From Nymphaea colorata (lineage: Eukaryota; Streptophyta; Magnoliopsida; Nymphaeales; Nymphaeaceae), in NCBI RefSeq assembly GCF_008831285.2, contig NC_045138.2:10554571-10618570 (forward strand): a stretch of DNA of 64,000 nt, given 5' to 3'. Numbering within the stretch: the first letter of the stretch is position 1; every line of letters starts with the position of its first letter. The position numbers were made by a program, and so were the translations under genes. Below the pieces are notes generated by a model. It searched no databases. It was not told the DNA's origin and was given only the letters and a program-made list of their open reading frames with translations. This document shows positions 50,366 to 61,409 of this stretch, in pieces.

Positions 50366-50840
50366 ATATGTTATGGGTAAGTAAATGGCGAGCATTGTAC
50401 TGCAAAAGAAGTAGTATTGTCATTCATTGGTACAAGGAATTGCAATAATTTCAGTAAACAATCTACATGAGATGCATTTAGGTGGTGACAATTGTATTTT
50501 ATTTATAATCTGTCTTTACAAATTTCTATGAGTTGAAGGGTGAGCATGGGTAGTGCAATATAGCTAGATATTGTTTTTAAATTACCTAAGGAGTTGTAAT
50601 AATTTCAGTAAGCAAACTAAATGAGATGCATTTAAGTGGTGATAATTTTATTTTATCTATAGTGTGATTTCAGAAATGTTTGTGAAGTGTTATATAATGT
50701 GTATGTAAATGTTGTGAGGAAGTGAAGGGTGAACATGGTAGTGTAATACAGTCATGCATTGTTTTTAAATGGTGTAATGAGTTGCAATAACTTGAGTTAA
50801 AAACAAACTACATGAGATGTATTTAGGCGGTGTCCTTGAC
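50366..50840. repeat. Satellite-like tandem triplet, degenerate units of about 155-190 bp
   Basis: The landmark ATGAGATGCATTTAGGTGGTG recurs with few changes at about 50466, 50620 and 50811. Each time it is preceded by a related 'gttgcaataatttcagta' block and a 'gtgaagggtgaacatgg'-like block in the same order. The spacing (154 and 191 bp) shows indels between units. Confidence 0.7.
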
Positions 50841-51394
50841 AAGAGATCGAATCAATTATGCATGAAAACCTATAATGCAATAATATGAGATGATATACAA
50901 GCACTAGTACAATACCACATTTCAAGATTTTGAGATGACGATGACCCTTAACCGATGCATGTAGAGTTATGAGTCTTACAAGTCACGGCTACTTGATTTT
51001 AGGCACTGCAGATTACCTACATATTAGAGATATACACATCTTCTTTGGTTGACAAACAAAAGAGCCGAGTCTATGCATTATGATGTAGCTTGAAATTATC
51101 TTAAAACATCAACATAACAATGAAAGTACTCTAGATGCACTAGCATGATCCTCCAGACACAGTTGATTGATAACTACGAGCTTTCTTTTTCTCTTTCTTA
51201 TAAGTCACTTTCTTTTTAGCTACAACACATGCAAGTAAAGCTGCGCATGTTATCTCCAATATTTCATGGAGGATTTGGACATTGCCACTTACTATTTTTA
51301 GGGGGATATTATGCTTGTCCATTTGTACTATATTGTATGATTTAGGGACAAAACAAAAAGGAGCAGAAGCCTCTTTTTTGTGCTTCTTTTTAAA
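50841..51394. other. no recognised feature
   Basis: AT-rich DNA between the tandem triplet and the dispersed repeat. The minus-strand frame at 51140-51523 is lysine-rich and low in complexity, with no domain; not called as a gene. Confidence 0.35.
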
Positions 51395-51800
51395 ACAACA
51401 CTTCCCTCTTGCTTTGTAAACATCTCTAAAAGTTGTGGGAAGGGGAAGTTTTTCTAGTTTTCTAAAAAAATTGCCCATTTGTTTGAAAATCATTGATTTG
51501 AAGACTTTGAAGCAATTAACCAAAAAAAATAGTAGGAAGATGAAGAATATGATGATGATAATGATGATATATATGACTTATGAATTATGAATTATAAATG
51601 CTCTTTATGAGTGATTAGATTTGTATACGGAATACATTTTAATTTATTTTTTCTAATTTTCATCTATTTTCCTTTTTTAATTTTTTTATGAATTAAAAAA
51701 TAAATTTTATGATATGCTATGCTATATTTATGATAGGACATATATGTTGGCCTGATCAACACACATTACAAAGTCTTTTAAAACATTTATTTACACATTT
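51395..51800. repeat. AT-rich dispersed repeat, copy 2
   Basis: Diverged copy of the left-edge repeat (395-950), in the same order and orientation: 'ctctaaaagttgtgg' block, GAT-rich block, 'attaaaaaataaatttt' and 'gatatgct'. No coding potential was seen. Confidence 0.4.
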
Positions 51801-54400
51801 AATTCGAAAAATGATATGTGAGTTCTGATGTTAGAAGTAAATTTTACATGATGTAGTTTTCATTATTAAATAAGTTTGGTTATAGAAATAGTTTACTGTA
51901 TTACATCCCAGTGAAGAGTCATCTATTTGTGTGTATTCCCCAATTGGCTACATGGGAAATGACATTCACTTATGTATATGCAATCATGCTACGTATTGAT
52001 TGTGAAAAAGTGTAATATATGTTTTCATTTTCAACCACTAGATGTTTTCTTGATGATTGGAGTGAATTGTCGCTTAGTTTCACATGTGAGTGAAACGCTA
52101 GATGGTCATAAGTCACATGTTTGCATAAATCACTCATAATAATTTTTAAAGATAAATCTCTAATAGTACATTTATAATAAACATTGTTAATTGTAGACAT
52201 TTCAATAGACCGATTCTTTTTCTTTGCCACCTGCTTGGATAAATCATTATTATACAATATATGAATGAGGTTGAGTTCTCAATATGGTAGTAGCCTTAAA
52301 AGCTAGGTTAGTCTCCATCGCCAACCAAGTAGCAGATAGTGACAATAAAAGAATAGTGGTGGGCAATGGGATGTGAATTGACATGTTAGATATTCCAAGC
52401 AATTTAAGAATTGGAACAATGGATGAGATTTGTTTTTTGATATAACAGGACATGCATTGTCCCTAATGATGTTTAGAAACATCAACAAGTGATACAATAG
52501 ATAAGCAAAAGGGCTTTGTTTGAAGTGTTAGAACATAGACACAACAAGCAACCTTTTTTTGAGTTGCTAGTTTATGTATGTTACTGAACTTTTTCTACTC
52601 TTACATGTCAATGCAAGGAATTAGGAGATTTAGAAAGGCATGTTAATAGAGTTGAAATTCTTTTAGATAAAGAAAGTTGTAGGTTCATGTGTATTATTAC
52701 ATGAGAAATTGAACCAACTGTATGATAAGATTTAACAAGGATTTCTGATTATACTACTGGCTTTAGCTAAAAGGCCTTCTCATGCTCCAAAGAAGAAGTG
52801 ATGCCCTACAACAAAAATTGATTGTCAACATGTTGTAATAGACTTAAAACCTTTTTACTTGTTTGTTTAATATGTTAGATTTTTAACATATTTTAACTAG
52901 TCTGCTTGTTCAATGAATTGGGCATTATAACAAATTTTTATTTAGTCTTACTAATAAATTTTGTATTAGTTGATTTGGTCATATATTGGCTAAATTGTTG
53001 GTTGGTGACCTGAAAGTTATTGAGTAAAGTGCTAGTGGGCTTCATTGATTGTGTCAAGTAAATTAAAATATGTTGTTGAAGTAAATTTATAGTTTACTCA
53101 ATCAATGACCTCAAATAAATTGATAATTAAATTTCAAAATCAGTCACAATAAGTTAGTTGTAAGTTATCCCAATCAAACAGCAGAAATACCACTAGTTAG
53201 TAGGAGGCACCTTAAAGACAAAAAGGATTTCCAAATTTTGCCTATGCTGCCTAGAGTAAATTACATTTATTTTTTAAATTGTTGGTCAGCTTAATGGCTA
53301 AAACTTCACTAGTCACTATAAGTAAGTTGCCAATTGCCTCAATTGGTTGTCATTAAGGATGTCAAAACGGACTAGATTGGGATAAGATGTATCCGTTACC
53401 ATATCTGACTTTTCAGATATTCATAAATTCGAACCCATATTTGGATCCAAGTGTAAATGAAAAAAAAATGCTATATCCCAAGCCAACTCCTAAATTTGAA
53501 ATATGATATAATCCAAATCCGACTTCTAAATTCAAAATCTGAATCTGTTGTGAATCCTATTTTGATTTGAATCCAATGTTTCAATTCAAGATCTGAATAT
53601 GAAACGAATCTTACTTTTTAAAACAAATAAAATACAAACAAACAATTAAAAAAACACTCTTAAGGATCAATCAAAACCAATAGAAAGAATGCCTGAAATT
53701 TCCGTTCTAATTTCCTAAATTCTAAGACCAAACTCACAAAAGTCTTGCTCAAGGGTCCCGGTTTAACCAAAACAATATCTAATTGAAACGACATTATCCC
53801 GTAGAAAAGCACATCCAGAACATAACCAAATAAACATCAAGCTCATCTACAACACAACCAATAGCACAAAACAAATTTATCCCTTAATGATAAACCTAAT
53901 AATGATGAATGCCATAGACCAAGATAAAACAGCACAAAAGCTCATAAAGTATAAATCGACTGGTTTAAAAAGGTAATACAATATTGCACGCCAAAGGAAG
54001 ACTCTAGTTTTGCACTCTAAGGGTCGTCTGGTGTTAGGAATATCATGTGAATGTTTTATTAATCTACCTCAAATTTGTAATAGATTTGTGACACACTAAA
54101 ACTAGGTGTTCCTAAATCTACCCAATTTTTAGAATAGATTCATGAATCTTTTTATAACGTATTTCGTTTGAGAAACGACCACCAAAAGGGACAATATAAT
54201 TGGTTGGATAAGCCGTGCAAGATAAACATGTCCTCTATTCATTTTTTTTTTAAAAAGCCTAATACTGAAGTTGATGGTGCATTGAGTAGGTACATAACCT
54301 CCAAATAAAACCTTAGATTGGAGGCAAGCGGAAGACAGGGAGACAGAAAGGTTTGGATGTTGGTGGAGAAGTCAGATAATTTGACGGCACCCTGGAGTAA
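51801..54400. other. AT-rich intergenic DNA
   Basis: No gene was recognised. At about 53340-53630 variants of 'aaatccgaatc' and 'aaattcaaaatctgaatc' recur, like a common kind of plant interspersed repeat, but no boundary could be set. Confidence 0.35.
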
Positions 54401-54780
54401 GCCTGGGCATTGGGCCGGCCCAGCCGGACCTGGCCCGATAATGAGTCGAGCCCGAGCCGGCCCGACATCGAAAACCCGGGTTCGGCGACTCAAAAAACCC
54501 AAGCCCGATTAAATTTAAAAATATATTTTTAAATAAAATATATATATTTTAAATAAAAAATATATAAATATAATTAATCATAATAAAATATTATATATAT
54601 ATATATAAATTAAAAAAATTAAAAAAAATTCATTATCTAATCGACCTGGGCTTATCAGGCTGACCCGAGCCGCCGGCCCGATAAATTATCGGGTCCACCC
54701 GATTTCCTTTTTTGGGCCCCGGTTGGAGCCTGAGTCGGTCCAAATAGCGGGTACTCCGACGGCCCGGCCCGGTGCGAGGC
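54401..54780. mobile_element. MITE-like element with GC-rich terminal inverted repeats, upstream of EF-P gene
   Basis: About 380 bp. The left end GCCTGGGCATTGGGCCGGCC and the right end, read as reverse complement, GCCTCGCACCGGGCCGGGCC are imperfect inverted repeats. They are followed inward by more complementary GGCCCG/CGGGCC words and a very AT-rich core (54500-54640). Related GC-ended hairpin elements are common near plant genes. A clean target duplication was not seen, so the superfamily is open. It ends 121 bp before the EF-P start codon and so lies in its promoter or 5' UTR region. Confidence 0.65.
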
Positions 54781-54901
54781 TTTACCATGGTGAGAGGAGT
54801 CTCGTGAACACAAGCTTCTGTAGTCGGGCCGAACATTGAAGACGGCCTTGTCTCCCCAGGAAGCAGCTGTGCCTGTCCTGCGTTCCTCCCCTCTCCGAAC
54901 A

Positions 54902-56347
54902 ATGCGCGCTGCCGCCAGGCGACTCGTTGACGCCGTGCTGGTCCGGCGGTCTCACTCCCTTCCTGCCTCTCATCATCATTGCTGTATAAGGTCCCTCCGT
55001 CACGCAGCCACCACACCACGAAGCTCTCCCACCCTGCCAGCTGCTTCTCTCCTTCCCTCCTGGTCTGCCAATCAATCAAGAGGAGCCAAAGTGTTGGGCA
55101 CCGACGTATGCTTCCTATCTCCTTCTGTCTCTCTCGTTAAGGGCATGAGGTTGTGTTATTTAATCTGATTCTTGCTGGTGATTGAAATTAGATAAGGCTT
55201 GGGAACATTATACAAAGGAAAGGTGGGGGATTCTATTACGGTTCTTATTTGCGAGTTTGTTTAGGAGAGATGTCCAGTTGATGATTTACTGATTGATCTC
55301 AATTTTTTGCCGTTGGAACAACCTGCTCCCCGAACAGGCCGGATCTATCAGGTAGGATTTCCTTTTGCTTCTAGTTCCCTGATCGACCACTGGAACTGGA
55401 GCTGAAGTCTACGCGAGGAATATTCTAGTGGGTGATCGATTATTGACCTCGGTTATACAACATTTTTTAGGTTCTTAAGGCGCAACATACTCAACATGGT
55501 AGAGGAGGGGCGACAATACAAGTAACTTCTTCACACAACTCTCTCACACGCTCTCTCTCTATCTCTCTCTCTCACTCTCGCTCTCTCTCTCACTCTCGCT
55601 CTCTCTCTCTAAATTCGGCAGTGCACCTATGTTACTTTTGATATCCGGGTCCAGATTGGGCAGAATTTCGGCTATTATAAAATATGGAGGACTAAAGCGC
55701 TCATAAAATCATAGAAACGCATGCCCCGATCGATGAACCTTGACAATTGCTGCAAGGACTCCTTTCACCTCACTCGAGGGTGGTTCATAATATTGAACAT
55801 GCTTCCCACACAAAGGACTTGACATCTATGGACTGATTTCACTTAGTCAAGACAGTTCACGTTCTGAGGTCATTTAACATGATTAAATCTGAACCATACA
55901 TTATGTACAACCTACTGTGTTGCTTGTTAGGACTGTAATAGTCATTTGTTTCTTCAAGAATCAAGGATCATACATCAATCAAGTCACTATATTGGTTGGT
56001 TAAGGACCACAAATTACAAAGCAGTTTATTTGGCAATGTTAAAACAGAGGTAAGCAATATGTTGCTGGTAGATATAAAGTCACTTGGGACATTATGACTT
56101 GTGCAATCTGGCAATTTTTTAGCAAGATAAGCTGGAAGGTTTTATGTGTGGCATATATACCCAAAACCTGATTAGGCAGTCTAGGTATTTGTTTTATATC
56201 AAATGAATATTATTACACAATAAATATGATAGAAAGCTCCATACATAGAACAAACATACAGTTATATGATTTTATGTGATAAACTGTATGATAGTTACTC
56301 AAACATACATGTTTGGCAAATTCGCCTCCTGTTAATGAGAAAGTTTG

Positions 56348-56380
<33 letters not shown>

Positions 56381-58352
56381 TAATTCTATTGTAAATCAAT
56401 GTTTTCATACTCATAAAGACAGTAATTTATGTTTCTTCACAAAGCTTGAAGTTCTGTCAAATTGAATAGCTTCGTATAACTGATACAGGTTGAGCTTCGA
56501 GATGTTGATAGTGGAAATAAAGTGACTGAAAGATTTCGTACTGATGAAGCCATTGAGAGTATGTATCTGGATTACTTTTCTTGTATGAAGTTATTGGTGA
56601 TTCTTTTGTGCAAATATAGTTGTCTACCGATTTCAATATGTATTATCTTGTTGTCCTTTGATCATTATTTTCATGCATGCACATAAGACATAAAATTCAA
56701 GCTTAGCATGCATGTAAATTGTAAACTAAATGAACATAAAATATGCTGAACACACACAGGCACAGATATATTTCCTTTTGACAGTGTTTGGTTCTCATAC
56801 TCGAAAATTCATTTGTACTTCTCAACTTGCAAAACTCATGATTGGGCAGCCAGCTTCTATCTAGTGGTTAGGCCATGGCGTTGCCACAGATCCAACTTAG
56901 GGTCAAATATATGTTCTTCCATCTTTAGGCCAGTCTTCCTTATATTTGTTCTGCAGGTCTTCTATCCCTCTTTTTCTCCACTGATTCGAATTATAAAATC
57001 TATTTGTGGGGAACTTCGTTAGAATCTCTCAGCCTGTCAACCAGATAATAAGGAAATCCATCCCATGGGATTTTGTCCTTTGACATGTTATATAGAAGAC
57101 CACAATTTTTATCTCTTACCATGGCAGCATCTCAAAAAGGCAAAATTAGTGTAATGCTTGGGCGCAAAGGCTCACTAAGTCTTTGAATTCTTGTACTTCT
57201 ACTTCTATAGTTCAAGCATGAGAGGGTACAACATTATTCTGTTTACACTCTTTGGAGTGTTTGCGTCTTTATGTATAGCACTATGATTTATATGTATGTA
57301 CCTACGTATATACTTGTAAAACATAGTTACTGTCATATATATATATATATATATATTATTGTTTTGACTTTTCTTGTGTTTTCTTTGTCAGCAGCTAGTC
57401 CAGCTCCCTCTTTGTATATATAAGGGAAAGATCATTTGACTTTATCTGGAATGTAAATGCTCATTTTTTATGTAACAACCACATTGTGCCCTCTTTTTTT
57501 TTGGCTTATCAAGAGGTATTCCAAACTCTGAAACAAAATCCTTTCTTCATGCTAATGATGGGGACCTTGAAGGCTCTTCTTTTGACATTTTTATAAGTAT
57601 TGATATTTGATTATTTATGACCGTTAAGAGAAAAAAAAGCATAATAGAGATGACATGAACGGAAAAGTCTCACCACACAAGAATAAACAAGCTGAAAAAA
57701 ATAGTAAAGACACTAAATAAAATAACAAGTAAACAGGTTAGCAGAATGAAAAAGATTTTCTTAATACAAGGACAATGAATAAATAAACATCCACGGATGA
57801 TGCAGTAGTGCACCCAGCGACCTAGCTATAATGCCACTCAGAACTCAGTGAGGCGCATACTCATCAAAAACTCTGAAGGGCCTGAACTTCTGCCTGGTAA
57901 ACAACAATCAACTGCATAAGCACTAATCATAATCAACTATTGCGATCTGTTGAAAACAATCAAATACAGTTCTTACTTTTTACCAGTTAAATTGATGAAA
58001 ATGTGAATAAAAAACAAAAAAAAACAAAATCAAAGAGAGAGAGAGAGAGAGGGCCTTGCACTTCCAACAAGTCACTTGCCGGAAATGCAAGATCCTTTTA
58101 CAATATCACAGTGCTGATTGTTTCTTAAAGAGAGAGCGTGAGAGAGACGCTGACAAACAAATAGGAATAGAGAAATCAAAGAGAGAACGTTGTCTGAGAA
58201 ATAGTTGGAAAATGTGAAAATTGGGGGCACATTGAAATTGCTATTAAAAAGGAAAAACCGACCTTGAGTTGCTGGTGCAGTCACTGGAAAACCTATTCAC
58301 GCCGATGCAGTTGTTCGAATTGCTGCTCACACCAGTGCAGCAGTGGAAACAA

Positions 58353-58396
<44 letters not shown>

Positions 58397-59098
58397 ATAG
58401 GAAATGAACTCTAATCACCAGAAGTATAGATAATAACATAGTGGAATGATATAATCTAAAACAAAAGATCCTTTCCATAGCTATTCTTACAGGCTGCAGC
58501 ATAGGCTGTGGCTTGCAGAGATTTCTGTCCTAAACTCAATGTGGTTTGAACTTTGAAATCATATTGTGAAGCCATGAATTAGGACGTAATATACAAAAGC
58601 TGTAGCCCAATTGGCTTCTTGCAGCATACCACAGGCACCTGTTTGCATGAACATATGCATTTCTCTTTGTCTTTGAAATGTATGCATGTAAATGTACATT
58701 GCAAGTTTCCCGGCATGCTTGTTACACAGTTCTTTAGTGCTTTCATATTTATTTCTTAGTTGGAAACTAATGAAATATGAATTCAAACCTGATGTTGTTT
58801 TATGCAGCAATGGATAGATGAGTAATTAGGATCTTGTCTGAAATTGATCAGTTCACTTTGGCAGGAGTTTTTGTTGAAGAAAAGTCATTTACATTTTTGT
58901 ATCAAGAAGGTGAATCTGTAATGATAATGGAGTAAGTTTATGGTTGATATACTTCCTGCTTAGAAATGTCTTACTGTTTGTTTTTGATTTGTCTTTTCTT
59001 CTACACGTGGATCTCGTGGTGTTTATGTAGGCCTTCGACATTTGAGCAGTTGGAAGTCTCTAAGGAACTGTTTGGAAAGGGAGTTGCCTATCTGAAAG
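54902..59098 (+). CDS. Organellar (probably mitochondrial) elongation factor P family protein, C-terminal part not found
   Basis: Seven exons joined by GT-AG introns: 54902-55105, 55192-55222, 55338-55351, 55471-55521, 56489-56558, 58865-58931 and 59031-59098. They give 505 nt, or 168 codons plus one base. The first 60 or so residues are rich in Arg, Ser and Ala with few acidic residues, as in a mitochondrial or plastid targeting peptide. The EF-P core follows: 'SRGAKVLGTD', 'LGNIIQRKGRIYQVLKAQH', 'HGRGGATIQVELRD', 'GNKVTERFRTDEAIE', 'SFTFLYQEGESVMIM' and 'FEQLEVSKELFGKGVAYL'. Bacterial-type EF-P helps ribosomes form difficult peptide bonds such as those at proline runs. Plants have EF-P relatives in their organelles, and this one resembles the mitochondrial type. 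The loop residue that EF-P modifies in bacteria is not obviously conserved. The last OB-fold domain (about 60 residues) was not found before 64000; a run of repeats and Copia DNA begins at about 59.3 kb. Confidence 0.88.
55548..55610. repeat. CT-rich microsatellite in EF-P intron 4
   Basis: Interrupted (CT)n tract starting 27 nt after the exon 4 donor site. Confidence 0.85.
56350..56378. repeat. (AT)n microsatellite
   Basis: Uninterrupted TA dinucleotide run in EF-P intron 4. A similar run is at 57335-57356 in intron 5. Confidence 0.9.
58361..58390. repeat. (GA)n microsatellite
   Basis: Thirty-base GA run in EF-P intron 5; a shorter one is at 58034-58052. The 2.3-kb intron (56559-58864) otherwise shows nothing recognisable. 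Confidence 0.9.
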
Positions 59099-59293
59099 GT
59101 CATCAATCTAAGTGTTTATACTGGATATTTAATTGGCATATATTTTTGATTGATAAAAGAGTTCATGCTCATAGTCTTCATTGCCGTTTGTTTGACATCT
59201 AATGCTGTAAAGGCTGGAGATGATTGTGTTTTTAATTAGGTAACTCATATGTGAAGCTGGTGTAGTAAGATGTAGAAATTTGCAGGATAGGCT

Positions 59294-59424
59294 AACAAAA
59301 TAATGGATGGAGGAATTTAAGAGCGCGTGGACTCTCAATCTTGAGCTTGCGAGGCTATGCTCTATCTTAAATGTGTGCATATGCATGTGAATTGGTGCAT
59401 GGTTTTTTGTTTGTGGTGCACTTG
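59294..59424. repeat. Local direct duplication, copy 1
   Basis: Matches 59727-59848 with scattered differences: 'tggatggagg', 'ctcaatcttgagctt', 'gaattggtgcatg' and 'tttgtggtgcacttg' come in the same order. The copies start 433 bp apart. The intervening 59425-59726 holds a CT/CA microsatellite (about 59523-59600). Confidence 0.85.
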
Positions 59425-59726
59425 TAGCACACATGTTCACTATGGCCTACAAGTGGTATTGGGTTGAGGCGTATTTAACATGGTTTAAGGAACAGGGTGT
59501 TGCATTCCTTCCCTCTCCCCACTTCTCTCTCTCTATCTCTCTCTCTCTCTCCCCCCCCACTTCACACACACACACGCACGCGCGCGCATGCATGCGTGCA
59601 TACACATATTATGGTCTATCCATTGATATCTTCTTAATATGTTGTGCTTGCTGTTTAAAATCCATTTGCTGTAAGTTCAATTGGATTTACCCATTTTCAG
59701 TTTATTGTACTTGTTGCTTGCTATCG

Positions 59727-59848
59727 AACAAAAAAGTGGATGGAGGGGCGTGGATTCTCAATCTTGAGCTTGGCAAGGCTATGCTCTATCTCAAATGTGT
59801 GTATATGCATGTGAATTGGTGCATGATTTTATGTTTGTGGTGCACTTG
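59727..59848. repeat. Local direct duplication, copy 2
   Basis: Second copy of 59294-59424. It ends at CACTTG exactly where a TGTTACAG...TAACA unit begins, while copy 1 continues with other sequence. That supports an insertion at 59849. Confidence 0.85.
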
Positions 59849-60080
59849 TGTTACAGTTTAGGGTTTGGATCAGGAATCAGGTCTGTATCGGGTCTACTGG
59901 ACTGATCCAAAAGATCACTGTAAATAAGGAAATTCTGGGGGGTCATTAGGGTTATCGATGAAATAGGGATTTTCCTTTGGTGAGGGTCGCTCTAATTGGG
60001 TTAGGGTAGTGCGTGTGGGTGAGTGTTTTCTTGTAGCAGGTGGAAGTTAGCAGGTAGAGGCTAACAATGGTATTAGAGTC
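59849..60080 (+). mobile_element. Putative 218-bp LTR followed by primer binding site
   Basis: TGTTACAGTT...GGCTAACA (59849-60066) has the TG...CA ends of an LTR. One base later comes TGGTATTAGAGTC (60068-60080), a near match to the initiator-tRNA PBS. The left boundary coincides with the end of a duplicated flank. Internal sequence up to 60489 shows no recognisable gag, so this may be a TRIM-like or broken element. No second LTR was seen. Confidence 0.5.
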
Positions 60081-60489
60081 ATGAAGCAGCAGAAGGCGCA
60101 TGTTAGAGATTATCTATGGACTCCTTCAACCATGGGACGACATTTCTGAAGGTTGCATACTCCTGCAATTAGGATCAGAGGTTTATGGTGTGTCAAGCCC
60201 TGATTCTTGGAGACATGATCAGCCTAAAGAGTATGAAGATTACATCAGCAATCTCACAAGTTTCGGGTTGTGGCTATGATGGTAGTTCTTTTCTCTACTT
60301 GGGCAAAGAAGGCTATCAAGAGCTATGTCGCCCGGAGGGAGTTCGATCTTGGCCGATTTGGCCAAGAGCAAAGCCATCTCAGCAGGAGATAGAGGATGAA
60401 TTCGAGAGACTGGATAATGGACATTGGTGGTTAGGCATCAAACCGCAAGGAGAAGGAAGTCGATTACAGTTTTCAGGACTGTTGAAGCA
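60081..60489 (+). other. Internal sequence of the putative small LTR element, unassigned
   Basis: Holds a 135-codon frame (60185-60592) that runs into the next LTR and has no domain I recognise. It ends where the Copia LTR begins. Confidence 0.35.
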
Positions 60490-60735
60490 TGTTAGATGGG
60501 TTTCAGGATCGGGTTTGGATCCATACCCGATCCATCGTGTAGCCCTTGTTGGGCCTTACTTAAGGGTTGTAACCCTAATTTTGTGTAGTTAATGAAATCT
60601 TAAGAGAGAGAGAATTTGGTCGCTAGTGGGCGCCACTTCCTCCTCGTCCGTGGTTTTTTTTCCTCTTACTGAGGGTTTTTCCACGTTACATCGTGTTCAT
60701 CGTGTTCCTTTGTTCTTGATCTTCGTGTTTCTACA
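60490..60735 (+). repeat. 5' LTR of the Copia element, 246 bp
   Basis: TGTTAGATGGG...GTTTCTACA, TG...CA ends. It has 'ctgagggtttttccacg' near its 3' end, as in the candidate LTR at 12 kb. The PBS follows immediately. The left edge is inferred from the TG start, because the 3' LTR is outside the window. Confidence 0.6.
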
Positions 60736-60748
60736 TGGTATCAGAGTC
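60736..60748 (+). other. Primer binding site of the Copia element
   Basis: TGGTATCAGAGTC directly after the LTR end. A GC-rich, CTG/CCG-rich leader (about 60750-61400) follows before gag; open frames on both strands there are composition artefacts. Confidence 0.85.
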
Positions 60749-61409
60749 GTGAAGTTACGGCGTGACTGATTCGCGTTTTGTTTCTGTTGTGGCCGTGTGA
60801 GAGGAGGACTCGTGCCGATACTGTTCATTGCCCATTGCCCGACGGTTCCAATCACGTGCCGTTACTGTTCGCTGCCCGACGTTGGTCATCGCTTGACGCC
60901 CTGGAGTTCCGGCGTCTCTTCCAGTGACGCACTCGACACTGTTGGAGTCTCGGCAACGCACTGTTCTGGTGACTCTCTGTTTCTGTCCTGCTTGCCGCTG
61001 TGAAGTTCTGGTGGACCCAGGCGAAGGCTGCTGTGCCCGACGATGCACCTTCTGCGCCCGAGATTTTTTTTTTCTCTTCGCCCTTCGAAGAGCATTGCCC
61101 GGGACCGCCACTGTCGCCTCTGTCAGCGCCTAACGTCGCCACTCCGTGCTCTGTTCCTCCCGCCGCTGTCACTGTCGCCGCCGCTGCCACTGTCGCCGCC
61201 GCTGCCACCTGACTGCATCGCCTAGAAACGCTGCTGCCACCGGCTGCCTCGCCCGACGTTACTCCATCGCCCGGCAGGTTGTTTCTATTCAGCCCTTGTT
61301 TCTGCTGTGGTGGAGTTCCTATTTTTGGCCCGTTTGTTCCCTTTTGCTGTCCGTGTTCTGCCGCCGCTGCTGTTTCTTTTTGCCCTCTTTGTAAGGCAGG
61401 TCTGCAATT

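Noticed and set aside
54633-55079. 148-codon minus-strand frame over EF-P exon 1
   Set aside because: Antisense of the EF-P first exon and MITE; no domain of its own.
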